Source of the DNA: Zopfochytrium polystomum
Taxonomy: Eukaryota > Chytridiomycota > Chytridiomycetes > Chytridiales > Chytridiaceae
Direction of reading: 5' to 3'
Length of the DNA: 25,154 bases
Assembly: GCA_025765615.1 (NCBI GenBank)
Contig: JAIVFJ010000554.1
Span: 1-25,154 of the forward strand
Shown: positions 14,506-24,371 of the stretch, piece after piece
How the letters are laid out: each line of letters begins with the position of its first letter
Numbering within the stretch: position 1 is the stretch's first letter
Program-made: the position numbers and the translations under genes
Notes under the pieces: model-generated
Seen by the model: only the letters and a program-made list of their open reading frames with translations
Databases searched by the model: none
Told to the model about the DNA's origin: nothing

Positions 14506-14870
14506 TGCTTAATGGTCTTTCTATATTTTCTATATTTTTCTATAAACTTTATTTGTGACCATGGGAAAAAAGTTTAAATGTTGTGACAGGATTATCAACA
14601 ACAAATTTTTTCTATATTTCTATACAAAAAAAGGCCAAAAATTCTCATAAAAAAATAAAAATTAAAAAAATTAAATATTATGAATGTAAAATGGCTTGTA
14701 GAAAATATAGAATATAGAAGAAAAAGGGAGGATATTATGGTCGTTGTTATTACCTTTCAATCATAATATGAGAGTGATGGAGAGGGGTAAAAATATAGAA
14801 AAAAATAATATATGAAAAATATCAAAAAATTTCATATAATAAGTTTGCGGAATAAATAGAATCTGTTCGA
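14506..14870. other. AT-rich non-coding stretch
   Basis: No ORF is supported. It contains repeated TTTCTATAT-like blocks on the plus strand (14516-14545, 14612-14625) and their reverse complement near 14700-14720 (GAAAATATAGAATATAG), so weak fold-back potential. It ends at the motif TCTGTTCGACGAGGTTC (14862-14878). Confidence 0.5.
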
Positions 14871-14965
14871 CGAGGTTCAATATGTATGAAAATGCTGAGG
14901 AATAAAATCGATAAATTTATTAATATGTTGACTTTTTAGTTCCAGACCATTTAATAAATTCTCAT
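14871..14965 (-). pseudogene. Third Dam methylase copy, only the first 30 codons left
   Basis: Starts with ATG at 14965. In broken frames it reads MR-, FIKWSGTKKS and INKFIDFIPQHFHTY, the same N-terminus as the two copies upstream, and reaches the EP that precedes FVGSG. It then stops matching exactly at the GTTCGAC motif (14862-14878). The TTTATAAATAAAAAGGCC leader seen before the other copies is also present (14973-14990). Confidence 0.6.
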
Positions 14966-15002
14966 TATTTACCATTTATAAATAAAAAGGCCTCTAAAAA
15001 AG

Positions 15003-15818
15003 CTACAAATAATTCATTATAACCAATTCGTTTTTTATATTGTTTCATCATTCTCTATATACAGGTATCTTCTTTATAGTATTTTTTTAAATATTCTCGG
15101 ACCTCTTTTGTATCAGCTTGTGTCATCATCCATTTAACTTTTCGTTTATCAAGTTTTATCAATTCTTTATGTAATTTTTAAGAAAAATTTATATCCATGT
15201 TTTCATTAATTGTAATTGAATTTATAAGCATGATCTTCTATATATGGTGGATAAAAAAAAAACAAAATCACCTTCTTTGGCCTTTTCTAATATATTTTCA
15301 TATGACTTATTGTATATTTTTCCTTTACTATTATTTAAATACTTACTACATTTTCTATTTAATAGGTGTTGTGTTCTTTTAAAAACGAATATCACCCATC
15401 CTTGTTATATTTAGATCCAGTCGTTCGAATCTAAACTCGTTTCTTATTTCTATATTTCCCATAAACGCACAATACTTCATTACATATACAATTGATCCTC
15501 TTAAAACATCATATCTCATCTTTGGTATTTTTTCTGTAATTTCTCGCACATGCAACTCTATCTTTCGATTTCCTAACACTGCCCCCCCTACGTTTTTAAA
15601 TAATTCAATAATCTTTTCTGGATTCTCTTTTACTATTTCCCACACATTTATCAAATCCTTATTTTGTCATTTATTATCCAGCGTTCAGGTCCCAATCTCA
15701 ACAACATGCCCACTTCCAACAAATGGCTCATATATGTGTTATAATCATCTGGAATATACCTTATAAACTTATTAATATGCTTGGTCTTGTTCCCTTGCCA
15801 CTTTATAAATGTTCTCAT
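15003..15818 (-). pseudogene. DNA adenine methylase (Dam-like), decayed copy
   Basis: Minus strand, ATG at 15818 (MRTFIKWQGNKTKHINKF). Motif I EPFVGSG is broken by indels near 15722-15735. A clean 91-codon stretch (15379-15654) encodes the target-recognition part. Motif IV, normally DPPY, reads as Tyr-Pro-Pro-Tyr near 15245 because the first base of GAT is now T, and it is also frameshifted. It ends with a TAG at 15003 after ELFV/IMNYL-type residues. Dam enzymes methylate adenine in GATC or related sites; they occur in viruses and mobile elements. Both the catalytic change and the frameshifts mean this copy is dead. Tandem with the next copy (period about 870 bases). Confidence 0.75.
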
Positions 15819-15875
15819 TCACTGCTTTTTTAAACCATTTATAAATAAAAAGGCCTTTCTGACAACTTATTTTAA

Positions 15876-16695
15876 CTACAAATAATTCATTATAACCAAT
15901 TCAGTTCCATAAGAGTAACTACTAATCCTATATACACTAATTTTTTTAATTCTATATTCACCAAATAGCTTACGAATTTCTTTAGTATCAGCTTGAGTCA
16001 TCATCCATTTAACATTTCTTTTATCCAATTTTTTTAGTTCTTTATATAAATTTTCTAAGAAATCCTCATCTATATTTTCGTCAAAATTGTAACTGAATTC
16101 GTAATCTTTTTTTCTTTATAAGGTGGATCTAAAAACAAAATCGCCTTCTTTGGCTTTCTGTTCTGTAGTATTTTTTCATATGACGTATTATATTTTTCCT
16201 TTGCTATGATTCATGAATTCACTACATAGTCTTATATTTTGATAATATGAATCTTGTAAACGGATAATATTATTTTTTAATATGTTAAGATCAAAACCCT
16301 TGAATTTTAATTCATTTTTCACAATTAAATTACCCATATATACACAACCTTTCATTACATAAACATTGAAGCTCTGAATACATCAAATTTCATTTCGTAT
16401 GTTTTCTGTAATGGTTCTACACACTTCTAATTTATTTTTTTTTTTCGTTTTTAAAAGTCGACCAACTTCTTTGAATATTTTATCACCCCCTCAGCATCAT
16501 TTTTTACACTTCTAAATACATTAATCAAGTCCTTGTTTATATCATTAATAATCCAACGCTCAGTTTGTAATTTCATAACATTGCACCACTTCCAACGAAT
16601 GGCTCAATATAGTATTATAATCGTCCTGGTATTTGATCCAAAATTTATTCAAGTGTTTGCTTTTGTTCCCCAGACCATTTAATAAATGTTCTCAT
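15876..16695 (-). pseudogene. DNA adenine methylase (Dam-like), second decayed copy
   Basis: Minus strand, ATG at 16695 (MRTFIKWSG). In alternating frames it shows YYIEPFVGSGAM (motif I, about 16571-16606), TERWIINDINKDLINVF, and AILFLDPPYKEKK with an intact DPPY (about 16117-16150), then LDKRNVKWMMTQADTKEIRK and the terminal GTELVIMNYL before TAG at 15876. Several single-base indels break it, but its motif residues are all still readable, so it died later than the copy at 15003. A hairpin and tandem repeats lie just upstream. Confidence 0.75.
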
Positions 16696-16718
16696 TATTT
16701 TTCCATTTATAAATAAAA

Positions 16719-16754
16719 AAAGCCCTCAATTTCAGAAATGTAATTGAGGGCTTT
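16719..16754. terminator. Perfect 13-bp hairpin between Dam and SF2 helicase remnants
   Basis: AAAGCCCTCAATT / AATTGAGGGCTTT with a 10-base loop. It stands at the 3' end of the minus-strand helicase and upstream of the minus-strand Dam copies. It shares the A-run, GCCC, GGGC, T-run layout with the array hairpins but not their AGCCA core. Confidence 0.65.
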
Positions 16755-16790
16755 CATTACAACCACACATACATTTTACACAGCCACTTA

Positions 16791-16853
16791 CATACATATT
16801 TACACATCACTTGCATACATATTTACACATCACTTGCCATTTACACATCACTT
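16791..16853. repeat. 23-bp tandem repeats (2.7 copies)
   Basis: CATACATATTTACACATCACTTG at 16791-16813 and again at 16814-16836, then a partial copy CCATTTACACATCACTT to 16853. Surrounding bases (16765-16870) are rich in degenerate TTTACACA versions. Confidence 0.75.
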
Positions 16854-16904
16854 TACATATTTACACCCCTTACATTCTTCTCTAAGAATCATTTTATTAC
16901 ATTA

Positions 16905-19191
16905 TCATGCATTTTTACTGTAGTTATATACCTTCTTTGATACTATTCCATAATTCTCCATATTGCCCACCTGGGCCGCCATTCTTAATATTGTTTAAAA
17001 AAGCACTCTTTGTATTCTTGTATTTATTCCTTGTATCATTTCATCTACTGTTGCTGGTTCATTTCTATCCAACAAGAATGAACACAATCTACCATGGATG
17101 CCTCTTCTTCGAATAAGAGAAAGATTTCTTTGAATTAGTGCTTCAGTCAAACCCACACTTGAACTTGCCCGTGTTTGTTGAGAACTTGAAGTACCGGTTT
17201 GATTTTGATATACACTTGAACTTGCCCCTGCATTGGATCTTGAAGGTGGTTGATAGGTTGGATCCTTGATCTCGTCATCGTCAACAGGTATAGCTCGTTC
17301 TTTACCCTTGTTGTTGGTGGGAGTGCCTCTGCAAGAACTTCATCATCTCACTTTCATCCTCATATCCACTGTCGAGGTCATCTTCAATTGGGTGAGGTTC
17401 TTGTGCTTCTATAATATACTTTTCAACATTCACTTTGGGTCTGTCTACTTTTCTCTTACTCCATTCAGGGAAGAATATGTTGCTTGTTCTAATTTATCAG
17501 TGTTACACTGTCTCCCATAATATTCATTGTTGATATAATATTTGCAATGTAGTTCTTGTAACTTCATATACTTCTGTGTCAGTATATAATGTTCTTGTAT
17601 CTCTGGATTAGCCTTACCAGTCAATCTTCCAATCATTTGACAGAGTCCTACAAGATTTTTAGTTTCACTAGGTCCGTAGAACATGCCACAGCCATGAGAG
17701 GGTTCTGTTGTGTCAATGCTACAAAACTAATACCTCTTCCCATCAACTCTATCCCAATCATCAAGCCCCACTTACAATCTAAGATCCAACATCTCGTAAA
17801 GTTCCAATTGAAATGTAGTCAATTATAACTTCATATTCATTTTGATCACGGTCATCATTTTTTTTGATTTTTTATTCCTTTAATCCCATAAATATTCAAA
17901 ATCTTGTTTCATATCGAAGTCTTTGAAAGTTACACTAACACCATCACCATTGAAAGTGGACACATTTCAATTCACTTGAATACATACCTTGAATGTATTT
18001 TAAGTAAGTCTTCTTCATGATTTTCACCATCATGTCCTTTTTTGTTTCTTTTTTGTATTTATCTGTACACAATAAGAACATCCCCTTTGCATTTCTCCTC
18101 TTTCTCTGATTTCGTTGTTAATTGAATCCATAACTTCTCGTATGTGAATTCACATTTCCTCTGTGTTGAATTTGAAGGGGTCCAGAGTAGTCGTCTCTTC
18201 TCACATTTATTTGTTCAATGATTTCAGGTTTGTGAAGAAATACAACATTATCAGGAGTTGCAGTTACAAACACTCTCTTCATCACTCCCTCTCATTTTCA
18301 ATCTTTCCAAACCTTGATCCATTTTTGATGACTTTTTGCTTGACCAGTTTTTACTCTTGTAATATTTTCATCTTGGTGACTACATCACTCTCATGAACAA
18401 ATACTATAGTAGTCATTTCTCTTTTGTCCAAAGAACTAAATAATTTTTCGATTTGTTTTTCATTGTCCATCATACATATCACTACACTGCTTTTGCTATT
18501 TATTTGTTCCTCTGTCAAGTCCACTTCTGTGGTCAACAGAGTAGAGTTCTTCAATCTAAAGTTCTCTGGTTTGTCCAACCAATTGAGAATCGAGAGAGTA
18601 ATTGATCTCGTTGAACTGTTCGGTTATCCGATGAAATGACTAATACGATTCGTTGTTTAATACATTTTTCACCCAATGAAATAACTTTGTTAGTTTTTCC
18701 CATTTGAGTCATAGCATAGACTAACATTTTGGTTCCATCGTATATCTCAGTTTTCGCTAGTTCTTAACCGTACACGACTACTAGCTACAATTGATCCAAT
18801 TTTCTATCGTAAATCAAGTCATTCATATATGTTTCATAATTTCTCATCCATTTCTTTCATCAAGAATCCGTAATTTAATCAATCGTTTCAATTCATCGTT
18901 TTGTTCATTTCTAAGGTATTGTCCAACATTCCTAGATAAATTCATGGGTCCTCTTGTTCTCAATAGTGTATCAGTGTTCATTTTCAAAATTTGTTCACTT
19001 GACTTTACAGGTGGTGATCTCAAAGTCTGCTTGAAATTCAATTTTTGGTGCGAGGGCGTCTGTTCGACCAGTTCCCCAAGAACACTACCAGCTGAAAAAT
19101 GAATAGATGATAGTGTAAAATAATATATGAAAAGTTTTTTGAAATTTTTTTGATATATTATATGTGGCGTTAGGAACATTTTAATTGACAA
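16905..19191 (-). pseudogene. Decayed SF2 (DEAD-like) helicase
   Basis: Minus strand, read in pieces: MLVYAMTQMGKTNKV (motif I, Walker A, about 18700-18745), a clean stretch 18351-18578 ending IVFVHESDVV (motif II region), KRVFVTATPDNVVF (motif III, about 18230-18275), and GLCQMIGRLTGKANP (motif VI, about 17605-17650). The C-terminal part has a Ser/Gln-rich repeat (GTSSSQ, RASSSV) and RRRGIHGRLCSFLLDRNEPA (about 17080-17140), with a TAA near 16950-16956. An N-terminal stretch 18844-19191 is open. Motifs appear in the correct order, so it was one gene of about 700 codons. It is now cut by ten or so frameshifts and stops. I cannot place it in a specific viral helicase family. Confidence 0.7.
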
Positions 19192-19218
19192 ATGTCTAAC
19201 AATGTGTGAGAAGGTGTT

Positions 19219-19434
19219 TCAGATGGTTTCTTTGAAGAGGAGGATTACGTTGGTAGAATTTCTTTTGAAGATCATTGAGTTTTTCCAAGTTTTTAACAGC
19301 ATAAATAGTTGAATGGAGTGCACTAGAGTTATTTTCTTAAGATCATTTATTTTAGCTGAGACATGAAGATGGAGTCGAACGAGGTCACGTTGAGACATAT
19401 TGTCAATGAGTTGAAGAAGTTCATTAGACAACAT
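19219..19434 (-). CDS. Short hypothetical protein (71 aa)
   Basis: Minus-strand ORF from ATG 19434 (MLSNELLQLIDNMSQRDLVR) to TAA. It is helical and Leu/Asn-rich with a basic middle (KINDLKK) and no membrane segment. It is intact while neighbours are decayed and has TTTAAAG about 40 bases upstream. No family is recognised. Coding status is uncertain; it could be a fragment of a longer lost gene. Confidence 0.35.
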   Translation of the reverse strand: MLSNELLQLIDNMSQRDLVRLHLHVSAKINDLKKITLVHSIQLFMLLKTWKNSMIFKRNSTNVILLFKETI

Positions 19435-19513
19435 ATTAGTTCAAAAATGGCAGTGAAATAAGCTTTAAATGTGTAGCGCGTAGGGTTGCCAAAAAAATGT
19501 TAAAATAATATCA

Positions 19514-20219
19514 ATGGAGAATGAAGTTTTAACAATGGCGTGTGTGAATTGTGGAAAGATGACAAAGAAAAAGAGAGGGAAATGGGCGGGAGGATGTGTA
19601 TGGTGTGAAAAAATGTGCCAAAGCGAGAGTTGAGAGTAATGAAATTATTAAAAACAGCTGGATATAAATATGTACATGACAAAGTAATAAGATCAGCAGA
19701 AAATATGCGTATGATAATGAAGGGAATTTGACAGGAATTGTTGAAACAAAGACAATTAGAAATACAGACCAGATTTCATAATAAAGGCCAGGTCACATTT
19801 GTAATACTTGAGGTAGATGAGAATCAACATAGAAATTATGGTCACACACAAATATGTGAGATGATAAGAATGAACAATATAATATGAGCTTGGTAGTCCA
19901 ACAAGATTTATAAGAATAATCCAGATGCAGTAGTGGATGAAAAAGAGAAAGAAGAAGTATTAATGGAAGTTATTGAAAAAGCAATGGAAGAAGAATGCAA
20001 AGTGTGATTGAAAGAATATATGTGTTTTATGGAGATACTTACGAATATAAAAATAGCAAAAAAGAGAGAAGAGCAGTGCAAAAAGTAATAGATGGATATT
20101 CATATGAATACGTAGATGGAGAACTAAAAATGTTAAGGGATGAGTGCTTGAGGACATACGATAAATATGAAAGTCCAGAAAGAGAAGATTATAAGTTTAC
20201 CAGAGTGCATGGGAAATAA
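19514..20219 (+). pseudogene. Zinc-ribbon plus nuclease-like protein, decayed
   Basis: ATG 19514 reads CVNCGKMTKKKRGKWAGGCVWC, a C-x2-C...C-x2-C zinc ribbon, and stops near 19633. In other frames come VMKLLKTAGYKYVHDKVIRSA (about 19636-19698), TFVILEVDENQHRNYGHTQICE (about 19796-19860), RFIR with NPDAVVD (about 19905-19940), and a 74-codon open tail 19995-20219 (YVFYGDTYEYKNSKKERRA). The block V-x-E-x-DE-x-QH-x-Y followed by C-E...R-M and F-x-R-x-NPD is a pattern I associate with PD-(D/E)XK-like proteins of large viruses and protists. At least four breaks. Nuclease function of the family is inferred. Confidence 0.5.
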
Positions 20220-20272
20220 AATAAGAATTTTTTGAAAAGTTTTTGATATAGATTAATTTTGCGATAAGGATT

Positions 20273-20349
20273 AAAAAAAGCTTTCAGAAAGGTTCCGGTT
20301 TTGTAGTGAGGTAAAACCGAACACTACAAAGCCGCAGAAAGCTTTTTTT
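20273..20349. terminator. Two-tier hairpin between nuclease-like and replication remnants
   Basis: Outer stem AAAAAAAGCTTTC (20273-20285) / GAAAGCTTTTTTT (20337-20349). Inner stem GGTTTTGTAGTG (20297-20308) / CACTACAAAGCC (20322-20333) with one mismatch. Its 3' half is part of the 55-bp inverted repeat. The rest of 20220-20624 holds no gene; a TATATAG lies at about 20604, just before the next start. Confidence 0.65.
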
Positions 20350-20367
20350 AATAAGTGTCAAGAAAAC
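20313..20367 (+). repeat. 55-bp inverted repeat, left arm
   Basis: Runs from AAAACCGAACACTACAAAG to AAGTGTCAAGAAAAC and matches the reverse complement of 24284-24338 with only a two-base difference after the T-run. Outside and inside these limits the two sites are unrelated. Confidence 0.8.
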
Positions 20368-20624
20368 ACCACATTCAAGAATAAATAATGAGGACCATAA
20401 AAATAACATATTAAAAAATTTTGGAAAAGATTTGATATATGTATTTTATGAAATGCCCGCTAAAATGCGAGAGTATTTTCTACAATAACATGAGTGTTAC
20501 TGTGACTATTAGTGTGGAGTAGTGTTCGTATTAGGGTGGCGAATTCTATAGATAAGAGATTTAGTAGAGTCAGGTTGAAGCATTTTACGTTTATGGAATT
20601 CATTATATAGTATTAGTAGAAAAA

Positions 20625-23270
20625 ATGAACACTAAAAGGATTGAACAAGTGTTGAAATACAAAGGTCCTATAATTAATAAAGAAGGAAAGAATTTACAGA
20701 AACTATACATGAGAACTTGAGAAATTGCAAAGGGAAAACAAAGTGAAATATTCATATGGAAAAGAATCAAGTGGAAAAAGAATCAAGTGGAAAACATAAA
20801 GATTATGGAAGACTTTATGCAGACAAAGGCTACCAAAACATGTCAAAAAAAGTAAGGAATTATAATGAATGAAATGTACATAGATATTGATATAAAAAAT
20901 TGTCAACCAGTACTGTTACATCAATTAATGAAGGAACATAAAAAGCAAAGTGAACTCCTAAAGAATTATGTAGAGAATAGAGAAGTAGTCTTGAAAAAGT
21001 ATGGATTGATAAACAGGGTTTCTGTCCATTATATATGATGAAGAATGTTTCATTGAAAATGAGGACATACAAAAAATGCATAGATTAATATATGGAAAAG
21101 GAGGATTGGTAAGATCAATATTAAGTGATGGTGATGAAAAATATACTAAAATAATGTCAGACGTAAATAAAAATAAAGTAAAAAATAGAAAGGATCATTT
21201 TTAGCAAACGTTTTGCAAGATATTGAAAATCAAATATTGATGGTAATGTATAAAAAGTTCAAGGAAATGGATCTAGAAATAGGAACATTAATGTTTGATG
21301 GGCTGACAATTGAGAAGAATAGTGCAAGGGATAAAACATGGATGAATTACTCTTGGAAGTAGAGAGAACAGTGAAAAAAGAAACTGGTTATGAAATAAAA
21401 TTAGTAGAAAAGCCAATGGAAGAGAAATGGACTCCAGAAACTGAAACTGAAGATACAGATGAAGTAAATGAAATGAAGACTTATGTAAAAGAGACATTGG
21501 GTGACACAATAGATGAGATTCAAAAAATTACTAGGGATGATGGTGAAGTTGAATTAAGAGCCAGAATGACGATGCTTCTTACTTTTATGGATCATTCAAA
21601 AAGTGTGAGAATGGATGTGAGAGTCATCATGTTATGATGAGCAATGGATATCATGCAGAATGTGTAAAGTGTTGTATGAAGATTCCTGAAAATACATCAT
21701 TAATATTCCAGCAAAGTTCAATATATTGAATCAATACTTTGGGATAAATATGTCTGTGACAATAAACAACTACAATATTGTGGGGTCAGATTCTATAGAA
21801 AATGTGGAAATTGATGATAATTTTTTGAAGATAAGAAGATAAGAAAGTATTTAAAAGAAATAATAAAGTCAAAAAAAATCATATATAGCAAGATTATTTC
21901 ATCATATTTATCCAAATATAGTATACAGTGATAAAAAATGGTATGTATGGGAGTCAGAAACCAGAATATGGTGTTTGGATGATGAGGGTATTATATCAAG
22001 TTTCAATATTATGAATTTGGAGAAAATATTTGAAAAAGTGATAGATTATTACAAAACCAAAAGAGCTGAAGAAAAGTATGGAAAATTAATATCAAATGTA
22101 AATAACATTATAAAGAATTTAAATGAGCCAAGTTTGAAACGAGATGTTTTAACTGAAAGTAAATACTTTAAGAAAAATAGGAATTTTGCAAACTTATTAA
22201 ATAGCAATTTACATTATATTCCATTTACAAATGGATTGTATGATTTATCAAGTGCAACGTTCAGACAAATACAACCAGAAGACTATATTCAAGATACTAC
22301 TGGTTATGATTTTGTAAATGGGGAGACAGGATTAGAAGCAGAAGTGTGGAATGTGTAAAGCAAATATTACCAAACGAGCGTGTAAGAGACTACATGTTAC
22401 AGCAAATGAGTTATGCATTAGATGGAAAGAAACCAAATACAATATTCATGATACTAACGGGGAGTGGTTCAAATGGAAAGAGTATTTTATTAACATTGAT
22501 GGAGATGACAGTAGGAATATTTGCGGATAAAGGTCAAGTTACTCTTATGACTCGAAAGAGAGGAGATCCAAACCAAGCATCTCCTGAGCTAGTAAAATAT
22601 AGAACTAAACGATTTGTATTTCTAAGTGAACCAGAAGATGGTGAGAAATTAAACATAGGACTACTGAAGGAATTGACAGGCGGCGAGTCTTTTGTTGGAA
22701 GAGAGTTATATTGTGGGTGTATAACATTTAAATTGTATGCAAAATTTTACTTGGCTTGTAACACCATGCCTCAAATTAAAGGGGATGAAGCGTTATGGAG
22801 AAGAATTAGAGTTGTGAATTTTGAATCAAAATTTGTAGAAAATCCGTCAAATCCAAATGAATATAAAATAAATAAAAACTTGGAAAATGAAATGAAAGAA
22901 GATCTTAGATGGAGGCAGACATTTATGAATATATTGATAGATTATTATAACAAAGAAGAAATACCTGAACCACCTGAAGTGTTAGGTAGAACTGATGAAT
23001 ATAGAATTGAGAACAGTATGAAAAATTGGATTAAAGAATATAAAAGAGTCTGAAACTGATTTATAGACTCAAAAGAATTATGCGACTGGTACAAATTGGA
23101 TAATGACCTTAAGGTATTTGGCAACCAAGATAGAGGAAAATTACGTACTGAAGTACTAGGGTTATCAACAAAGTGTTCAAAAAAATATAACATGTATTAC
23201 TAAGAAAATAAATGGAAAAACAAAAAGTGTTTGGGAGGGGTTTAAAATAGATGATGGTGATGGTGTATAA
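20625..23270 (+). pseudogene. Decayed replication protein with D5_N and SF3 helicase domains
   Basis: ATG 20625 (MNTKRIEQVLKYKGPIINKE). In shifting frames: GRLYADKGYQNMSKKVRN (about 20806-20860), MYIDIDIKNCQPVLLHQLMK (about 20875-20935), TLMFDGLTIEK (about 21285-21315), then open 21338-21637, a Cys-rich block (ENGCESHH-like, about 21605-21690), and the D5_N domain 21975-22355 (PFTNGLYDLSSATFRQIQPED). The helicase core 22346-23050 is one clean frame: Walker A LTGSGSNGKS, RFVFLSEPEDG (Walker B), LTGGESFVGREL, FYLACNTMPQ (sensor 1) and ALWRRIRVVNF (Arg finger). The tail ends KSVWEGFKIDDGDGV before TAA at 23268. SF3 helicases unwind DNA at viral origins. The core alone is intact, the whole is not. 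It lies between the 55-bp inverted repeats. Confidence 0.75.
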
Positions 23271-23300
23271 TGATATTGTCGTGGATGTGGGTATTTGAGA

Positions 23301-23405
23301 GGGTTAGAACGGTTAGAAAGGGTTAGAACGGCTTTTTTTTGCAAAGTGAAAATATACCATTTTTATATCAAAATTTATAAAAGGTTAGAAGGTTAGAAGG
23401 TTAGA
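23301..23405 (+). repeat. GGTTAGAA repeat cluster
   Basis: GGGTTAGAACGGTTAGAAAG and a further GGGTTAGAACGG at 23301-23331, then three abutting GGTTAGAA units at about 23383-23405. Inverted units (TTCTAACC) follow at 23515-23603. Confidence 0.7.
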
Positions 23406-23548
23406 ATATTTGAAGGTTTTTGAAACTAAGAGGGAGATAGAATATTTTTTTTCAGCAAAAAAAAAAATTGCAGATATTCTCAAAAAAAGTGAAAAACGTT
23501 CTAACTCTTCTGTCTTCTAACCTTTTATAAATTTTGATATAAAATGGT
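23356..23548. repeat. Inverted repeat with about 35-bp arms
   Basis: Left arm 23356-23391 (ACCATTTTTATATCAAAATT then TATAAAAGGTTAGAAG) pairs with right arm 23514-23548; they differ by one base in the T-run. The spacer of about 120 bases is A/T-run-rich. Confidence 0.75.
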
Positions 23549-23916
23549 CAAGAAATGAAAAAAAAAAAAGTTATTCTAACCTTCATTCTAACCTTCTAAC
23601 CAACACAATAGGTTCATATTAGGGGTAGTTTGTTCGACAGGTTCATATTAGAGTTAGCAAAATGTTAGAATCAGTCAGGGTTAATTTCCAAATAAGGAAT
23701 AGTTCGGAACGTCTGTTCGACGGGTTCGATCTGAAACAGAATACCAAATAAGGAAATATTAGAGAAAAGCTAATGAAATTTACCATAAATTAGGAAAAAA
23801 TATTGGGAAAAATATATGAAAATTTTTAGAAAAAAAACAAATAATATGTTTCATGTAAGAGCTAGTGAAATGTGACACAAATTAGAATAATATTGAGATT
23901 AGATTTTTAGTGGCGA

Positions 23917-24053
23917 TGTAATATACATTTCAGTTGATAAATATATTACACATTTTATCAAATGAAATGTAACCATAAATTAGGTTAGAAATGTTAAAAA
24001 AAGACTTTAGTTGCTGATGTAATATACTTTTCAGTTGACAAATATATATTACA
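23917..24053. repeat. Tandem pair of palindromic TGTAATATA elements
   Basis: TGTAATATA...TATATTACA at 23917-23925/23942-23950 and again at 24018-24026/24045-24053, both with TTTCAGTTGA(T/C)AAA between the arms; period 101 bases. The flanking ATGAAATGTAACCATAAATT (about 23962) recurs in degenerate form near 23774 and 23867. Confidence 0.7.
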
Positions 24054-24283
24054 ACATTTATTCAAATATACACCATATTTATGTCACATTATTAGAAAGA
24101 AGACAAAAAATTAGGATTAGGGCTAAAAAAAGTCAAATAATTAGAAAAAATCCAGAAATATGATTAAAATACTCTAAATTCTCGCGAAACAGTCCATAAA
24201 AAAAACTTTAATATCAAATTTTATTTAAAAAAATCTTTATATATTATATTTTGTTCTTTTTTTGGACATTATTTCTAAAATTT

Positions 24284-24338
24284 GTTTTCTTGACACTTAA
24301 AAAAAAAGCTTTCTGCGGCTTTGTAGTGTTCGGTTTTG
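24284..24338 (-). repeat. 55-bp inverted repeat, right arm
   Basis: Reverse-complement partner of 20313-20367. On its right it joins GCAGCGCTATGGGCTTTCTC, which is the 5' half of an array hairpin, so two different hairpins are fused here. Confidence 0.8.
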
Positions 24339-24356
24339 CAGCGCTATGGGCTTTCT
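24305..24356 (-). other. Chimeric terminator: array-hairpin 5' half fused to another hairpin's 3' half
   Basis: On the minus strand, GAGAAAGCCCATAGCGCTGC (array type) is followed directly by AAAACCGAACACTACAAAGC and GAAAGCTTTTTTT (20273-20349 type). AGCCA and GCAGTGT are missing, so the array stem cannot form; only GCTTT-type weak pairing remains. It points to a recombination event within the hairpins. Confidence 0.7.
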
Positions 24357-24371
24357 CTTACATTTTTCTCT

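Larger units (their letters stand above)
23271..24283. other. Repeat-rich non-coding region
   Basis: No gene is supported. It contains GGTTAGAA repeats with a large inverted repeat (23301-23605), two GTTCGAC motif copies (23629-23644 and 23712-23727) with an AGGTTCATATTAG duplication (23610 and 23640), and degenerate tandem units of about 95-100 bases (23770-24060). Very AT-rich, with long A and T runs. Confidence 0.6.

Noticed and set aside
14862..14878. tRNA T-arm (GTTCGA) suggesting a tRNA gene
   Set aside because: No cloverleaf, acceptor stem or A-box could be found around any of the four motif copies.
16791..16853. CRISPR-like array
   Set aside because: Units are abutting 23-mers without unique spacers, in a eukaryote- or virus-like context.
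19376..19392. GAACGAGGTCACGTTGAGAC as another array promoter block
   Set aside because: It lies inside the coding frame 19219-19434, lacks the full palindrome and has no TTGGCGG or AAAAYTGA nearby.
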